Assembly: GCF_964204645.1 (NCBI RefSeq)
Contig: NC_134025.1
Location: 28,612,001 to 28,676,000, forward strand
Length of the DNA stretch: 64,000 nt
Reading direction: 5' to 3'
Source: Tubulanus polymorphus
Taxonomy: Eukaryota > Nemertea > Palaeonemertea > Tubulaniformes > Tubulanidae
The stretch's first letter is position 1. Every line of letters starts with the position of its first letter. The notes under the pieces are model-generated. The model had not been told where the DNA came from and searched no databases. It worked only from the letters and a program-made list of their open reading frames with translations. Below, in pieces: positions 1-13,611 of this stretch. The position numbers were made by a program, and so were the translations under genes.

Positions 1-1574
1 AGTTGATAGTAAAGATAGATGAGGCATATCTACTGTTGGACACCAATTAGCCATGCTTAGACGAGCTTCCAGTATTACTGGGGTGATGTCCACATCGAGA
101 ATTTTTCACGCAGATTAATTTAGCGACAAGTGACCTGTAACATCTACACGTTACAGGAATGTAATGAACAACTGAATCTTTATATTCACCAGTTCAAAGT
201 TTACAGGGTGATTGAGAGAGGCATGTTTGGGGGTCTGCCTGTCTTCGTGGACTTAGTGCAACTAGGGCGGCATTTACTCTTAGTCGTCTAAAACTCTGCC
301 ATGAATTCGCTGTGACAGTGAATGATAAAGAGTTTATAGATTGATAGATAGCTCATACATTACGAGTTATGTATAAAGAAATGATATTGTTCTCAAACCG
401 ATGAGATGCCGTCCTTAGATCAGTAAACACGACAAACCGACATTTTAAGCCTTTTTATACGTATCTGTTTCATGACACCGGTAAATTGGTATTTTATAAT
501 CTGTCGATATAGTGTTGTCGATTCTTCTGTCTTTGGTACCTAATCGGTATGTTTACAAAAGAAACAATCCATGCATCCATCAACAGACCCCACATGCATC
601 AGAAAAATTAAGGCAATTCCGATATTTATATACATAGGTTTTTAGATGGTACATTCGTTTAGACGTTTGGAAGATGTGTTGAAAATATATTTGGAATGAA
701 GATGTCATGCTGTTAATAATAAGGATCATGCAAAACTGTGTATAACCATGCCAATGCATCAGGCACCATTTAATAGTATATATATATATTTGTAAAGAAT
801 CCCTATGAAACAAATGAAATACTTAGACTATCATGCATATTTGAATTTATTTTACATGCAGCGCGTTCCACAGCGATAAAATGAGTACATGTGGATTTAA
901 CTTTATCATATATATGTACATAAAATGGATTCTATACATTGGAATATAAAATTGCGTCTAACTCTAATGAAATGTTAGTATACGTTTATATCATTGGTTA
1001 AAATGAAATCAATCGCTATAAATGGAATATTCAATAAATTAGAAAAACCTTCCCCAATTCTTTGTTGACGAACTCCTACCTTCTGGGAGATTGACTGTCC
1101 AAAAGAATATTCAATTTTTAAAATGAAATGCAAGTGATTCATGTCGCAGAACAAAAACCAATTTGTGCATCGTGATGTAAATTGATGTTTTTACTATTAG
1201 ATATATGCTAAAATCTATCAATGTTGTTAATCATTATTATTGATATTATTGATATCTACGGTAAAATAGAAGGGAAGTGTTGAAAGTAATTGATGAAATA
1301 TTATATGGAGCATTCAGTTTATTTCTGAATGACTAATTCTGATGTGTGAAGGTTGTTGTATGAAGCACCAGCCTCCGCCATCTAACGTATCGACGAAGTA
1401 TTTGAAACGTGAAACTACATCAGTACCAGAGAGTACCAGACAGTACTGACATCTACCCACAGCTCTTGAAGATATTCGTTTGAGTTGATTTGGATGGATG
1501 TAGAATGAATGGTAAAATCTTCTTCTCGAGTTGCGATCGCGAAATGAATCAAAATGAGTAAAACATTTACTTAC
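1..1574. other. Intron or 3' side of the CUB gene; no exon identified
   Basis: The CUB gene ends here in an open donor (GTAAGT, complement of 1569-1574), so this stretch should be intronic and may hold the missing second half of CUB 2. I searched the minus strand for a Cys-Asp or YCG-type CUB ending and found none. A 77-codon minus frame at 580-813 has no recognisable content. Confidence 0.4.
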
Positions 1575-4129
1575 CTTCCAATAAAACTCTCTAATTGAAT
1601 ATTTCTAAATAACAACTGGATCACTTCATCCTGCAATCCGTAGAATATGTACTGACAGTTTGACTTCGCTGGATAATTCTGCGGATACCGCGGCGAGAAA
1701 AACTGTCCATTTTTTGATTGATATAAATCGGTACTTTGAAATACATATCTACAGCTGTTCTTGTCCTTCACCCCATCAGGGGCGTATAGTTCTGAAATCG
1801 TGAAAAATAACCATCATTCGAGTTAGAAATATTTGACGCCTATCTAAACACGACAGATTACCGGCAAACTGCGTCAAATGTTATAACTGTCATCTTAATA
1901 CAAACGAGGCGAGGTACCTAGTTCAAGCTGACCTCGATGTTAATTCCTTATCTAATATAAAAGGAACTCACTTTTTTCTTTGAAGGTAAATTTGCCTCGA
2001 AACCCGCGGCATTTATCAGTATTTTCCCTCGAACCAAACTCTAACACTATTATCCTATGACGCGAATAGAATGTTTTTTGCTGCATGTCTTTTATATCAC
2101 CGCAGAATTCATAGTTCCACATGTACTTTTCATTAATGCCTAATCGTTCTAAATCCAAATAAAAACGTAAAAAGTCTGTACACCTGAAAATGAAGAGTAA
2201 CGCATTTAGCTTTAATGTCGGTAATGATTTCTATCGGGGCATTCTCCTCCATTAGATCAAAACAATTTTCAGCCCCCGAGCGAAGAAATCCGGAGTCGAT
2301 TTTGCTACCATAACGTGTTCCCAATGGTGAAATCGTGAACCTCGTAGCTAACTATCGATGTAACCAGTGGGAAATCACGAAAATCGTAAATTCCGAAATG
2401 ATCCCGAGAGTTGCAAAAACTATAAAACTGAGTTCTGTATAATCTATTGATATAACGTCAACTTACTTATATGATGTTCTATTCGTTGAATTCACTTCTA
2501 GATCGAATCTTTTCTTGGGCATCATTTCAAATTCGGTAAACGATAATTCTACTATTTCATCCGGATCCCCGACGAACATGTACAATATACAGTCTTCATG
2601 GGAGGGATATGGATCTGGAAAATCCGGTGAATGAAATGTCCCTGTATTTCCGCCTGTGCTTTGGAAGGTTACACATCTACAAGCTGAAATTGAAAATATG
2701 ATAACCAATTGAAAATAATGACTTGAAAGTTGTTATTCAGAACAGCACATTTTGATATCGATAAACAATTTTCTTTTGCCTTCCCTAAAAGAGATTAGTA
2801 TATTATCATCAACTTGTCTCATTTTTACGAACCGCTCTAGGGACATATAAGTTTAGCACTTGACTTATATTTTCTGATTCTTTCTAATTTGCAGAAAACT
2901 ATTTTCGTGTTGACGTGATTTCAAATTGTTAAAACCTTTCTCATTATATTCAGCAGTTGTTGTAAAAGAATTGTTGAAATTGTCTCTGGATCTATAGTGA
3001 CTCTATGGCATATTCTCTCCTAGGAAAGATGACCAATTGTCGTACATCGGTACTAAAGAGAAGTTTACGTTTAGATTCACTAGACACAGGCGATACCTAT
3101 TGTCAAGGTTGCCACTTGTTGCTTAAGGCAAGAACAATGTTAAGTAAGTGGTATCTTGGAGTTCTTAGTTATAACAGGAACGGCGATGGAGAGGGTCCTA
3201 CGCCGGAGCCGCATTGAGCATTCCCACATCTCGTCGATCTAAGATGCAGAATTATATCTCATAACGACGGGGTTCGAATCCGTAAATCTACATTCGTATT
3301 GTTAATTCGACCGGTTTACTCTAATAAATTAGATGCCTTTAAACACTTCGATGCCTGAAATATGTCCCCAGAGCGATCGGAACGATAACGCTCTTAGAAC
3401 GTCAACCTGTTGAAACTAAAGGAGCTTTCCTACCCTGAAAAATCATAAGCTTTAATACATATAGAAATAATGGCCTTAGAGACATGTTGTATTTTCTGCA
3501 AAAGACATCATTAATCAGAATTCAGTGGCTGTTTATATTGCGTGCCCTGTTAATTGACCATAAAATGATAGATCAACCACTGTACGTGACGTAATTTTAC
3601 CTCTCTCAATGTGATAGGTACTCTCTGTAGAGAAAACTCTACATTCCTCCTTGTCTGCATAAAATATTTAATATACATGGATAACAATAACATGTGATAT
3701 TCTATACGTCTGTCAAAAATGTCGATAGAATAAAAATAATAAACGTTAAAATGAAGAATATCTACACTAGCATGTTTAACAATGTATTCTCAAATTTCAT
3801 CAAATCTACGCTGATTTAAACCACCGAGTCTTTCTTATATCAATAGCTTTATTGAATTCGAAATGAAATCAGTTCGCTGCTGGCAGATGGCAGCTACGGG
3901 TTTGTGAAAATATTGTTTAGAAAGTAATAAACGATTCCGTTCTTAGAAATAGATTTTACTCGTCATTCGAAACGATGTGGAAATAATATTTGCTGCTAGG
4001 AATTTTATTATTTTGGGTATCATAAAATGACGGAATTATAAATCGAGCGGACTTACCTGGATTGATTGCAAGACTTACATAGATGAATGAATATAATATC
4101 ACAATAAATAGCACCTCAAATACAGTCAT
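1575..4129 (-). CDS. Secreted or membrane CUB-domain protein, suppressor-of-lurcher (SOL-1)-like; 3' end not found
   Basis: Four exons join in phase: 4129-4057, 2683-2467, 2183-1972 and 1791-1575, each bounded by AG acceptors and GTAAGT or GTGAGT donors. Together they give 239 codons and two extra bases. Exon 1 encodes a hydrophobic signal peptide (MTVFEVLFIVILYSF...). Its ATG directly follows a TTTTTCAG, so a 5' UTR exon upstream is likely. Exons 2 and 3 form one complete CUB domain: C-R-C, GTFHSPDFPDPYP, a Cys before ILY, DEIVELSF, NST and NRT glycosylation sites, YEFCGD, and a final GFRGKFTF. Exon 4 starts a second CUB (NGQFFSPRYPQNYP, then DEVIQLLF) and ends in phase 2 at a good donor. 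The remaining exon(s) were not found in 1-1570. SOL-1 proteins are CUB-rich auxiliary proteins of AMPA-type glutamate receptors. Assignment to that subfamily rests on the DEIVELSF and YEFCGD signatures and is less sure than the CUB call. Confidence 0.82.
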
Positions 4130-7100
4130 CTGAAAAACATTAATTAAAAAATCAAGATTAGACAAATTGTTCAAAAGTGAAGTTTTCTCATCGACAGTTT
4201 TCAGTAGGAGAGTATGTGATATGGGCAGATCAACATGCATATACACTAAATAGTAAAAAAAACTCAGGATCTGGGACAAGAGAGTGAATTGAATATCTAT
4301 AACTCAATGATGCTGGCTGTCGATACAACTATATCCTATTTCCTTACTTATCGTAAGGTTATCGTTGGACCGAATACAATTTATTAGCCACAAAATAGAG
4401 TTTCGTAGCAATTTCTACGCAATGTTTTTCATTCACCACAACCGTTCTCTCGCCAAATGCGAAAATAGCTTAGCTGAAGGCACTCATCATCAGAATTCGC
4501 ACATTTTCAGCCAGTCAGGTATATAACTGAAGATCACTAGGTCTGAAATTACTATTACTACTATGTTGTCTTACTTATTGCAAATGTGCGTAGCATTATT
4601 TTTAATGGTTTACAATTACTCGAGTGGAGACGAAACAAATAAAAACCACAAACAGAAAAAACACTCATCACTTTGCGGCTCTCTCAAAATCTACAGTATC
4701 TAATAAATCATCATTTTCCAGCATGGAACTCAATTTATCTATGCTTTTATCCATTACGCGTAGCACGATGAATCAATAATTAGTGAACAAAAACTATTGT
4801 GGCGCACCTTTATATTTCTAATAACTGAACCATTCTTTTAGCTCTTGCCATCGATAAGTGATGCATGAAATGATGGAATATTACAATTTCATCAAGACCG
4901 CGATACACACACACACACCTGAATAAAGCCTTTCTTTGCCATTAGTTACACGTCGGTCTACAATAACAGCGCGCAAATCATCGGTAATGATGCAGATACG
5001 CAAAATATCATTGCGTATTCCAACAGAAATAACCGGGCTATATACGTCGTAACGGTAATCAACAAGGAAAAAGAATCTGTTCATTATTTGTTTCTGCTGC
5101 TCCATCGAGAAATTTGATCGAAAGATATATTTGCGGTGTAAAGTTTACATAGAATAGTTGACATCGCTTTATCGAGGCTTATTTTACAGACCGAGGGGGT
5201 ATTTTTAACTGATTAGATGAAATGGTTGGAATCACGGACGAATGGCATGAAACCAAATCTAGAATGAATTGTTGAATAAGGAGTCAAATTCGTAATTACT
5301 TGATTCGATACGAGCAATAAGAAATGCTCAACGACAGCGTTGCTACACGAAGCGAACGATCGGAAGTAGATGACTATTTTTGTATCCGCGGTCACGATTA
5401 CACGAGGAAATGAGCTGATGTGGTTAATATGGTTTAAAGTGATTTCTACAAATGAGTTAATTCTGTTGTGAGCAACTGATATATTTATTCAAAATGGTCC
5501 AGCTTTTTGTTGTCAGGCTATCCCGCTTTCAGAATACGTGGTCGCATACAAATAGACATCTACATTTATATCTTATACACAGGAAAAGAAATAATTTACA
5601 ATTTGAGGCAATTTAGACTATTTTTACCCTTGAGGGTAGTTTCCGTGTTTTGCCACATGCGTTTAAGAATAAGTATTTCGCCTCGGGAGCCATACATCAA
5701 AATTTCTGCGCATAGATTCAGGGATTATAATTTTCGAATATACAGAACGATTCCATCATGCAGATCACAGCTGAAAGCGCATCTTTTTAGTAAACCATTT
5801 CACAAATTGAAAATACCATCTATGAAGCGATAGGTAGTTTATCTCTTCAGTCTCAGGCCAACTGAAACGTATTTCCCAGTAGAAATCTATCGGATGTGTT
5901 GATTATCTTAAAAACGCAGACGAAATAAGATCTATAGCGGCTAATCTACCCGTACAATAGGATCCTATACCATATGCCTTAAGGTAATGCCGCCCCTACC
6001 CAAACGCTACGCGATATAATTGAAATAGTACATTGAAAAACGATAACGCATCATATTCGTAAATCTGCCGGCATGCAGACAACGTTTCGGTGCCTTGCTA
6101 TTCGCGATTAGCAATCTCATAAATACCAAACATAGACGCGGCGATTAATGTGTACATGTAATTGAAAGTCGCGAAGAAAAAAGCGCAATAAAATCCGATA
6201 CTGAGTAAATCAATTAATCGGTAAGACTAGAAATGGCTACGACGAGTCTACATACCCTGACTGATAGTTAATGATATAGGTTTTGACTGTGAGACCATTC
6301 AACCGTACACGTTTGAAACAGCAGACGCTGATCACGGACGCGCAATCAGAACAGGTATATATATATATATAGATACATATATCTGTCCATATATTCAATT
6401 GACCACAAAGATTCTTCGCAAAGATTATCGCAGCACAATATAGAATAATCGATAATCAATTAATAATTAATTGTAATCACGTTATCTTCATCGAATTCGT
6501 AAGACGACTGTCTGCGTGTAAGCTGATGTTCACTATAAATAAGTCAGTAAGTATCCAACTGATGTCTTTGTGAAGTCATGGAGCAATATATATATATAAT
6601 CCGGTACTGCTAGAATTCTGAGACTGAGTATGTTTTTTTGCTAGCGCCGGAAGATATTTCGCTTCGCTTTCAACTGAAGCAGTTGGCCATGAGACATTTG
6701 CGGAATATTATATGTTCGACAGTTTCCCGGTAGCTGTTGAAGTCAAACAAGCCGATTTGCCTTAGCTAAATAGAACACAAACGGCAACCGGTAGCAAAAA
6801 GCAGATATCTCCATAACCAATATTTAGACAAAGGTGGTCAGCTGATACACGACAGTTCATCCTGATTTTCAATTGATGAAGCGTGCGATCCGGACTAACA
6901 TTACTATCGTCTACGACGTTCAGCTTTGATCGGAGACCAAATCTGAAAACTCTAAGATTTTTGAAATTCCGTATTTAGTCGAACGCGAACTGGAATCAAG
7001 TTAGTGAGTCAGGGTCCTTTGAGGGTATTTACATAAACCACTAGGATAACATTGATTCGATGTATGGGAAAGTAATAACGTGGTTTATTCGCGAGTGACC

Positions 7101-10100
7101 GCTTCAATTCACAAGACCCTTTACGACGAACGAGCAATACTGTAGGGACCTACAATTTGAAAGACGTAACACCACGGTGTCTTTATATATTTCAAATGTC
7201 AATTAGGAACATAAGCTGTATTCGTCGTTACTCTGAAAGTATTATCCGTTGAATACAGAGTCTTGTAAGTATTTGAATACGGATTACTGCGTGTATTGAT
7301 AGCCGCAAATTACAACAAGCGAAGAATCAAATGTAACGTGATGAACAGGAAGTGTAAATACTATGAATAAGGAACACTAATTTTCACTCGCGGAATCTTC
7401 CTTTTGAAACGCGAATGAATAAGAAATCAACACGAATGCAGACATCGTGGTACGCTACTGAAACCAACTGTCTATACTGTCTTGAAAGTTTCCATCTCCC
7501 TCAATTCCTGTGGGTCTCTAATTATACGGTTTAATCTCAAATTAGAAAGTAGAATTCAAATGAGGCAAATAACTACTCTCTATGCGCGTGGATGTGCGAG
7601 GGATGTGCGGGGGATGTGCGGGGATGTGCGGGGGTGCCTGGTGGGTAATTCCTGAGACGACACACACATATACCGGTACCTAGTACGTAATTCTCTACGC
7701 AGCATTCACCGCGTAGATTAATGGAGTACTATATGAAAATTTCCATTATGAAACAATTCAAGTGGAATAAAGAACCATTAGATATCAATACAGATTATAA
7801 ACATGGGAAAGTTAAAATCATTCAGCTTTTAGCTTACTGTAATTATGAATGACATTATTTTATGATGGCTTCGTCGTGAAAGATGGTTGCAATGTTACAA
7901 ATTCATCACGATTCCCTCTAATCAATGGTACTTGTCTTGATTGATAAATAATAGTTGCAATTAAGAGTACGGGCAATGAATAATTTAGGCTCGATCAGCT
8001 AGCTAATTGTTTTCTATCGATTGGAATTTACAAAATCCGCCTTCTCATGTTTCGATTTCTTTGAATTCGGCTGATATTTCGCCACTATGCCCGAAATGAC
8101 GATTGACGTGAGAGTGCTTTTATCAATTTTCTATATACACCTTCATAAGAACACATCATAAAAACATTATTGACTTCAGAATCAACATCTAAGTTATCCA
8201 TGTATATAGCCTACATATACTACAGTGGGTTTCATCGACGTCGCGAGGGATTGCCGTCAAATGTCAACTGTGACTTTTTTATGCCGGTTGTATAACTAAT
8301 ATCATTCGCGATTTATACGTTTTTCCATCACTTTTCCGGAAATAGAATTCAGGTAGACCACATATTTCGGGGCAAACACATGCGTGCACTTGTTCAACTT
8401 TGATCGGAAAGGAATTCGCAACTGAAAACTAATTAAGTTAATTAATACGATTTTTCTATCGATTTCATTCGATAACGCCTGCGTCGTTGTTGAGCTTAAT
8501 AAACCGTGCTACGCGATTTAATCAAATTATTTCAACAAAATTGGATATTTTTCTTCGGAAAACACGATCATTTTCTTCGAAGTTACGGCAACATTAAAAT
8601 TGGCAGAAACATTCAATATATGAGGACAAAAGCACACCCGCGCGTATTTTATAGGGCCATTAATTACCTACAGTTACTTAATATCAGATTAATTTGCAAA
8701 TAAGGCAATATAATCAAATTCCCTACAAAGCAGAAATCGGCTTAGGAATTCTTATTGGCTGCGACGCAGCTTTTTTGTACTCGGTCAAATACATCAATAT
8801 CGACCATTGAAAGAAAACGAGTCTCGTAAAAACCACATTACGGCACTACAACTTTATTTCAGCGCTTCCCGTGGCTTCGCTTGTTTATATAACTTAGCGT
8901 ATAACGAATATCACCCCGAATGAGTTTTTCGCCGGAGCCGCCCGCGAGCGTTGTCGTACTGAATAAATTCTTACAAACGATCTCTCCTTATAAGTAATTG
9001 ATCACCGACGGGTTGACAGAGGATGGAAATAGAATCTGAACAACACACCGGCCCAGATCATAGTGAACCCTATTAGATGAATGATCAATATTTAAAGATT
9101 TCAAAGTCATTAAGGACTATAGATCACTTAGTATAATCACCAAGCGCTGTAATCTTATTTGTGAAAGATAAAACATTTATGGAAAATGTGATCTGTTAAG
9201 ATTCAGTTCAACATTCCACTTGTGTGTGTTTCCCAATGAAAACCGAACGAAACACGAACTGCGTAGAACATGGCCTAATCGTTTTGTGAACAGAATAAGA
9301 TGCACACACATTATTGGCAAATACCCACTCGTGAAAATAGCGGCACAGTTTATTGTCTGCAAATTAGAGTTTTATGCAGATAAGCCATTAGTAAGTCCCC
9401 AACTGGTGCGAGGTAGGAATGTATCCCCTATAACAGAAGTTATTGGGCGCAGAATGTCTCGAGTCGCATTCGTTTTGTCTTTTTTTTTACATCGCAGTAA
9501 AAATGATTTGTTTCAGATGAATGGAACTTCGACCGTCTATTCTTTTTCTATACGAGGTAACTTTGTTGTGCGCGATTAAAAAATTAAGACATCTTACGGG
9601 GGCAGGCATACTTATAGAGATAATGCACCATAGCATGAATGAATTATGGCCAATAAATAATGCAAAACAGTATACAAAAAACTGTTTCAGCACCAATTCC
9701 CAATATCCATTAGAAGCCACTTGGGGTTATGTAAATGAAGCGATGCGAGTTCAAGAAAAAGCGATCCATCAAAAAATGTGATGGCTATGATTGAGTATAT
9801 ATGGAGAGGAACATTTCGAAGATAATTTTTGATCTAATAGACGCCTACATCTAATCTAAAGGATATAGTTCATTTAGGTGATTTTTATATGTCTTATGCC
9901 TACACGGCGATTGTGATAGAGAATCTTTTCTCTTGTCGAACGCAGTAATGTCGTACATCATCAACGTCTAACCTCTTTTTTGACAGAGGATTTCTCTCAT
10001 GTCTTGCTTTCTCTTTTTTACGTGATTCAGTCGCGCCACAGTTGACAAGACATCGAAAGGAAACGCGGAATCCTTGAAATCTGAGAATATTCCTGAAACA

Positions 10101-13100
10101 ATCTCACTTGATAACTTCTCCCATCAATTATGAATAACTCCGTAGCCGTCTAATCCTAGTGAAATGGAGCCTACCATTATGAATCGACGAACCTGATATC
10201 TGCTGCTTTCTACAAATCGAAGAGATGAAGCTCCTGCGAAGAAAAACCGAACGACTGTGTCTAACGAAGTTTTTACCATGTGGAAGAAGCCGGAGGCAAA
10301 GATAAAGTTTGTTTATGAATAATATATGAAGTGTGATGGATAGAAATAAAATTAGAAATGACACAAAATTCTGTTAGTTAGACACGTTTTCTGTTTAGCA
10401 TCGATCACTGCCATCCTTACAGTAAGTTGACACATCTGTACTGTTGTAAAGTGCTTGTGTTGTGTTAATAGTCAGCCGAAATTCTTTCGCAGTGTCGTAT
10501 CTAACTTAATTTTCCTGTCTCTACTCAACAACATTAAACCGGTAACAACATTTGCTACTCAATTCGAACAAAAGTACATGACAAGGTCTAAAAAGTCTCC
10601 TTTTCATGAGGAACCATCATTAAACGAAGTTCTGCCACGAAATGTACAGACATTGGCGCGTAGAATGCACTCGTCTGAAATTCTAATTTCCATACTTATG
10701 AGTTGTTTATATTCATAAATTAATTGTAAAAATCATCTCACACGAACAAACTTGAATAAATTATGGTCGCTCTTTCCTGTTGGGACATAATGAATACAAA
10801 ACAGCATTGATGAGAACACTAAGTTAATTAACTGTACAATATGCCCACAGACAATAAACACATTATCCACGAATGATGATTATGTCTGCATTAGTTGCAC
10901 AGGCAATTCGTCTTTGATTAGTAGAAAACAAGGAAAAGTAAGAGTCTAGCTCGACAGTGATAAACCAGTGATGGGTTCAGTCAAATGGCGCGCGAGTCTA
11001 TAAACCACTGGAAATTTTGTATAACGATTGGATTTTTCTTCTCGGCTCAAACATTATATTGTTATTATACATCTTATTCGCAGTCCTTTAATCAGATAAG
11101 ACCCACAATAAAAAAAGTTATGATTTTTCTGATATATTATTTTCCTATCTGTTGTTGAGGCTGTCTGTTTTTTTAAACGATCAATCTTATTTATAGAACG
11201 AATACAGAATGATTTCGTCGAAACGGAGCCTGGTAGCTGACGAATGAAAGGTAGATTTTCCGTTAAAAGATTGACCAATTCTGCGTGAACCCCTGGTGGA
11301 AATGACATATTAATAAAAGAAATAACCAATTTGGTCCATCTTCGTCGGTCGGTCATCGAAATTCACATCATTTCCGACAGTAATTTGTAATGCGACAGAA
11401 AAGTGTTGTTAGAAAGTGATAAGCTACATGCTACATCCGGGTAATCTCCTAGAAAAATAATTTACAGTAAGATAAACCAAAGAGCGAGTATCACGAACCG
11501 CCCTTTCAACGGCGCGACCAAATAATCTTCACTGCACGGCGCACGTTTATATTCTTTATCATCCCATCGTCGTTTCGCCCATTGAAAAAATATGAAACCA
11601 TGTTTTTCCCCCTGGTAATCAAGATGACATGAACAGTTCAGAAATGAAAATGTCAGTGATAGATTATAAGGTCGGGATCACAATTTCTTGACATACTATC
11701 CGGTATACTAATGAGCATACTGCGTGTCAATTCGCTATGAAAAAATATGTAAAAATGTTTTTATAAGAAAATACAACGACTTTTGATGACTTCAGAGGTC
11801 CGCCTTCCTCATGAAATTCGGGAAAATGATCTTCTATTGTGATTCGGCCTCCTCTCAAGCAGGGACGCCCCTTCCTCTTATGTTACAGTAATCAGTGGAA
11901 AGACCATTTATCTTTGACAGTGTCCGACTGGCAGACAGCTTCGACAAACAAAAAACGCTTAAGGCTATGGATAAGTTTCATAATGAACCTCTTGAGAATA
12001 AACTGTGACAATGGAAGCGTTTATTATATATAAATTTCTGATCGTACTTCGCTGTGGATGTTGTCAACGTTGGTAGAATTTTCTCCACAAACAACTGATC
12101 AAATCAAAGATAGCTTTAGTACCGACTGTGTGCCGATCTTCCTAACCAAAAAAAGATCGCAGTGACACAAAAAAAAATTAGATAACTTCGCCGAGCGTAA
12201 TTAAAGTTTATCTTGAAAATCAGCCATAAGTTTACTTGACGACTTTTGTATTTACGAAAGACCCATTAGTCTAACTTCCTGTTTTCAGCGACTAGTGAGC
12301 GATCGATGCAGAGAGATTCAAGCGGTTTTGAACGTGATGTGTGGAAAAAACAACTTTATTTTCAGTCTCCTCCATATCGCTGTATTACAGCAGACTCTGC
12401 GTCTTATAGCTAGAGACATTTAACAGTATGTGTGTCAATAAGTAAACTCAAATACAGCAACGTAACAAATTGACTTCCGGAGTTGTTTTAATGTCGTCAA
12501 ATTAACGATAATGCCAGTTGAAGCGATGTTACCACTTGTCCAAGATACTTTGCATCAACAACGAAGATAGTATTCATTTAGTCAATGAGAGTCCTGATGG
12601 TTGAACAAATGTCGTTGCAGAGCGTGAAGTAGTATATAGTGGTTCGGTTGTTTTTAGCCTTGATACAGAAATCTAACTGGAGACATATAGAACCGTATTA
12701 GCTGTTAATTCAAAACGAACGCTGCTAATATATAAATGATCAGGTATAAAGCCCGATGTAAAACCATTTACTCTCTGAGCGATACGTATTAGATATGTAA
12801 CAGCGGGAGACAACCTGGTAATGGAACGGGTTATTGTCACAGACCCAACCATAAGGGAATAGGCGTGGTGTGCTACACTATCTGCAAATATAATGGTGCG
12901 CAGGGTCTTCCTAGAATTAAGTAATATTCCTCTGCAATGTCCATGACAGGAAAATCACATTTGTTGATACTGTATCCCGGGTTATTTGTGCTCTCTCATC
13001 TACGTGTGGGTGAAACTTACTACATGTAACACTATCGGAGTCTACAGCAAAAAAACTGATTCGGGAATATTACTCATAACAATAACATACTTATATATAT

Positions 13101-13360
13101 ATATATATGTATATATATTCCATCTTTATCACGATCTGGATTTCCAAACTAAAATGATAAGGTTCGAAGTAATTCAACACTTTACTGTGACTAAGCTTAT
13201 CACGGCAGCAGCGCCGACAACTCTGGGATGGCACCAATTAATTATTCAACGCTTCCCATAATAAAGGTAGACTTATGTCCGGCATAAAATGTTCTATATC
13301 AGTCCTTCGACATGGGATTCACCACAATGATCTACGAGTTAATGCAGAAAAAAATAGATA
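4130..13360. other. Intergenic stretch without a supported gene
   Basis: AT-rich sequence with only short, low-complexity or unrecognisable frames on both strands; the longest is 119 codons at 9220-9579. I saw no splice-bounded segment with a recognisable motif. Small features are a CA run near 4905-4918, short TA runs (about 6356, 6590 and 13095) and the G-rich minisatellite at 7590-7636, listed separately. The 5' UTR exon and promoter of the CUB gene should lie just above 4130 but could not be placed. Confidence 0.5.
7590..7636 (+). repeat. G-rich minisatellite with a G-quadruplex motif
   Basis: About four copies of an 11-12 bp unit, GGATGTGCGGG. Within 7600-7634 the G runs are 3, 5, 4 and 5 long, separated by identical six-base ATGTGC loops. 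This meets the usual G3+N1-7 four-run definition of a quadruplex-forming motif on the plus strand. Confidence 0.85.
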
Positions 13361-13611
13361 CTGTCTGGGCCAGACTGAGTAATAGCGGTCTAGTCTGGGC
13401 CAGACTGAGTTATAGCAGTCTGGGGTGTGGGCCAGACTGAGTTATAGCGGCCTGGTCTAGGTCAGACTGAGTTAAAGCGGTCTGGTCTGGGTCAGACTGA
13501 GTTAAAGCGGTCTGGTCTGGGTCAGACTTAGTTATAGCGGTCTGGTCTGAGCCAGACTAAGTTATAGCGGTCTGGTCTGGTCTGGGTCAGACTGAGTTAG
13601 AGCGGTCTGGT
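13361..13611 (+). repeat. 30-bp minisatellite, eight copies, with a near-palindromic core
   Basis: Eight imperfect head-to-tail copies of a 30-bp unit read GTCTGGGTCAGACT-GAGTTATAGCG-GTCTG. Copies differ by single substitutions (gggcc/gggtc, ttatag/ttaaag) and by small GGTCT insertions. Part of each unit, GTCTGGGCCAGAC, is nearly self-complementary, so single strands can form hairpins. No open frame runs through the array. Confidence 0.9.

Noticed and set aside
2184-2340. Minus-strand frame between the CUB exons, with apparent AG and GT edges, as an extra CUB exon
   Set aside because: Skipping it joins the exon ending at 2467 to the one starting at 2183 in phase and gives a continuous CUB domain with the expected Cys. 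Including it breaks both. It is intron sequence.
3255-3290. GGTTCGAATCC, a perfect tRNA T-loop / B-box word, as a tRNA gene
   Set aside because: The T-stem does not pair (three of five pairs fail) and no matching acceptor stem, anticodon arm or clear A box lies upstream. At most a decayed tRNA-derived SINE.
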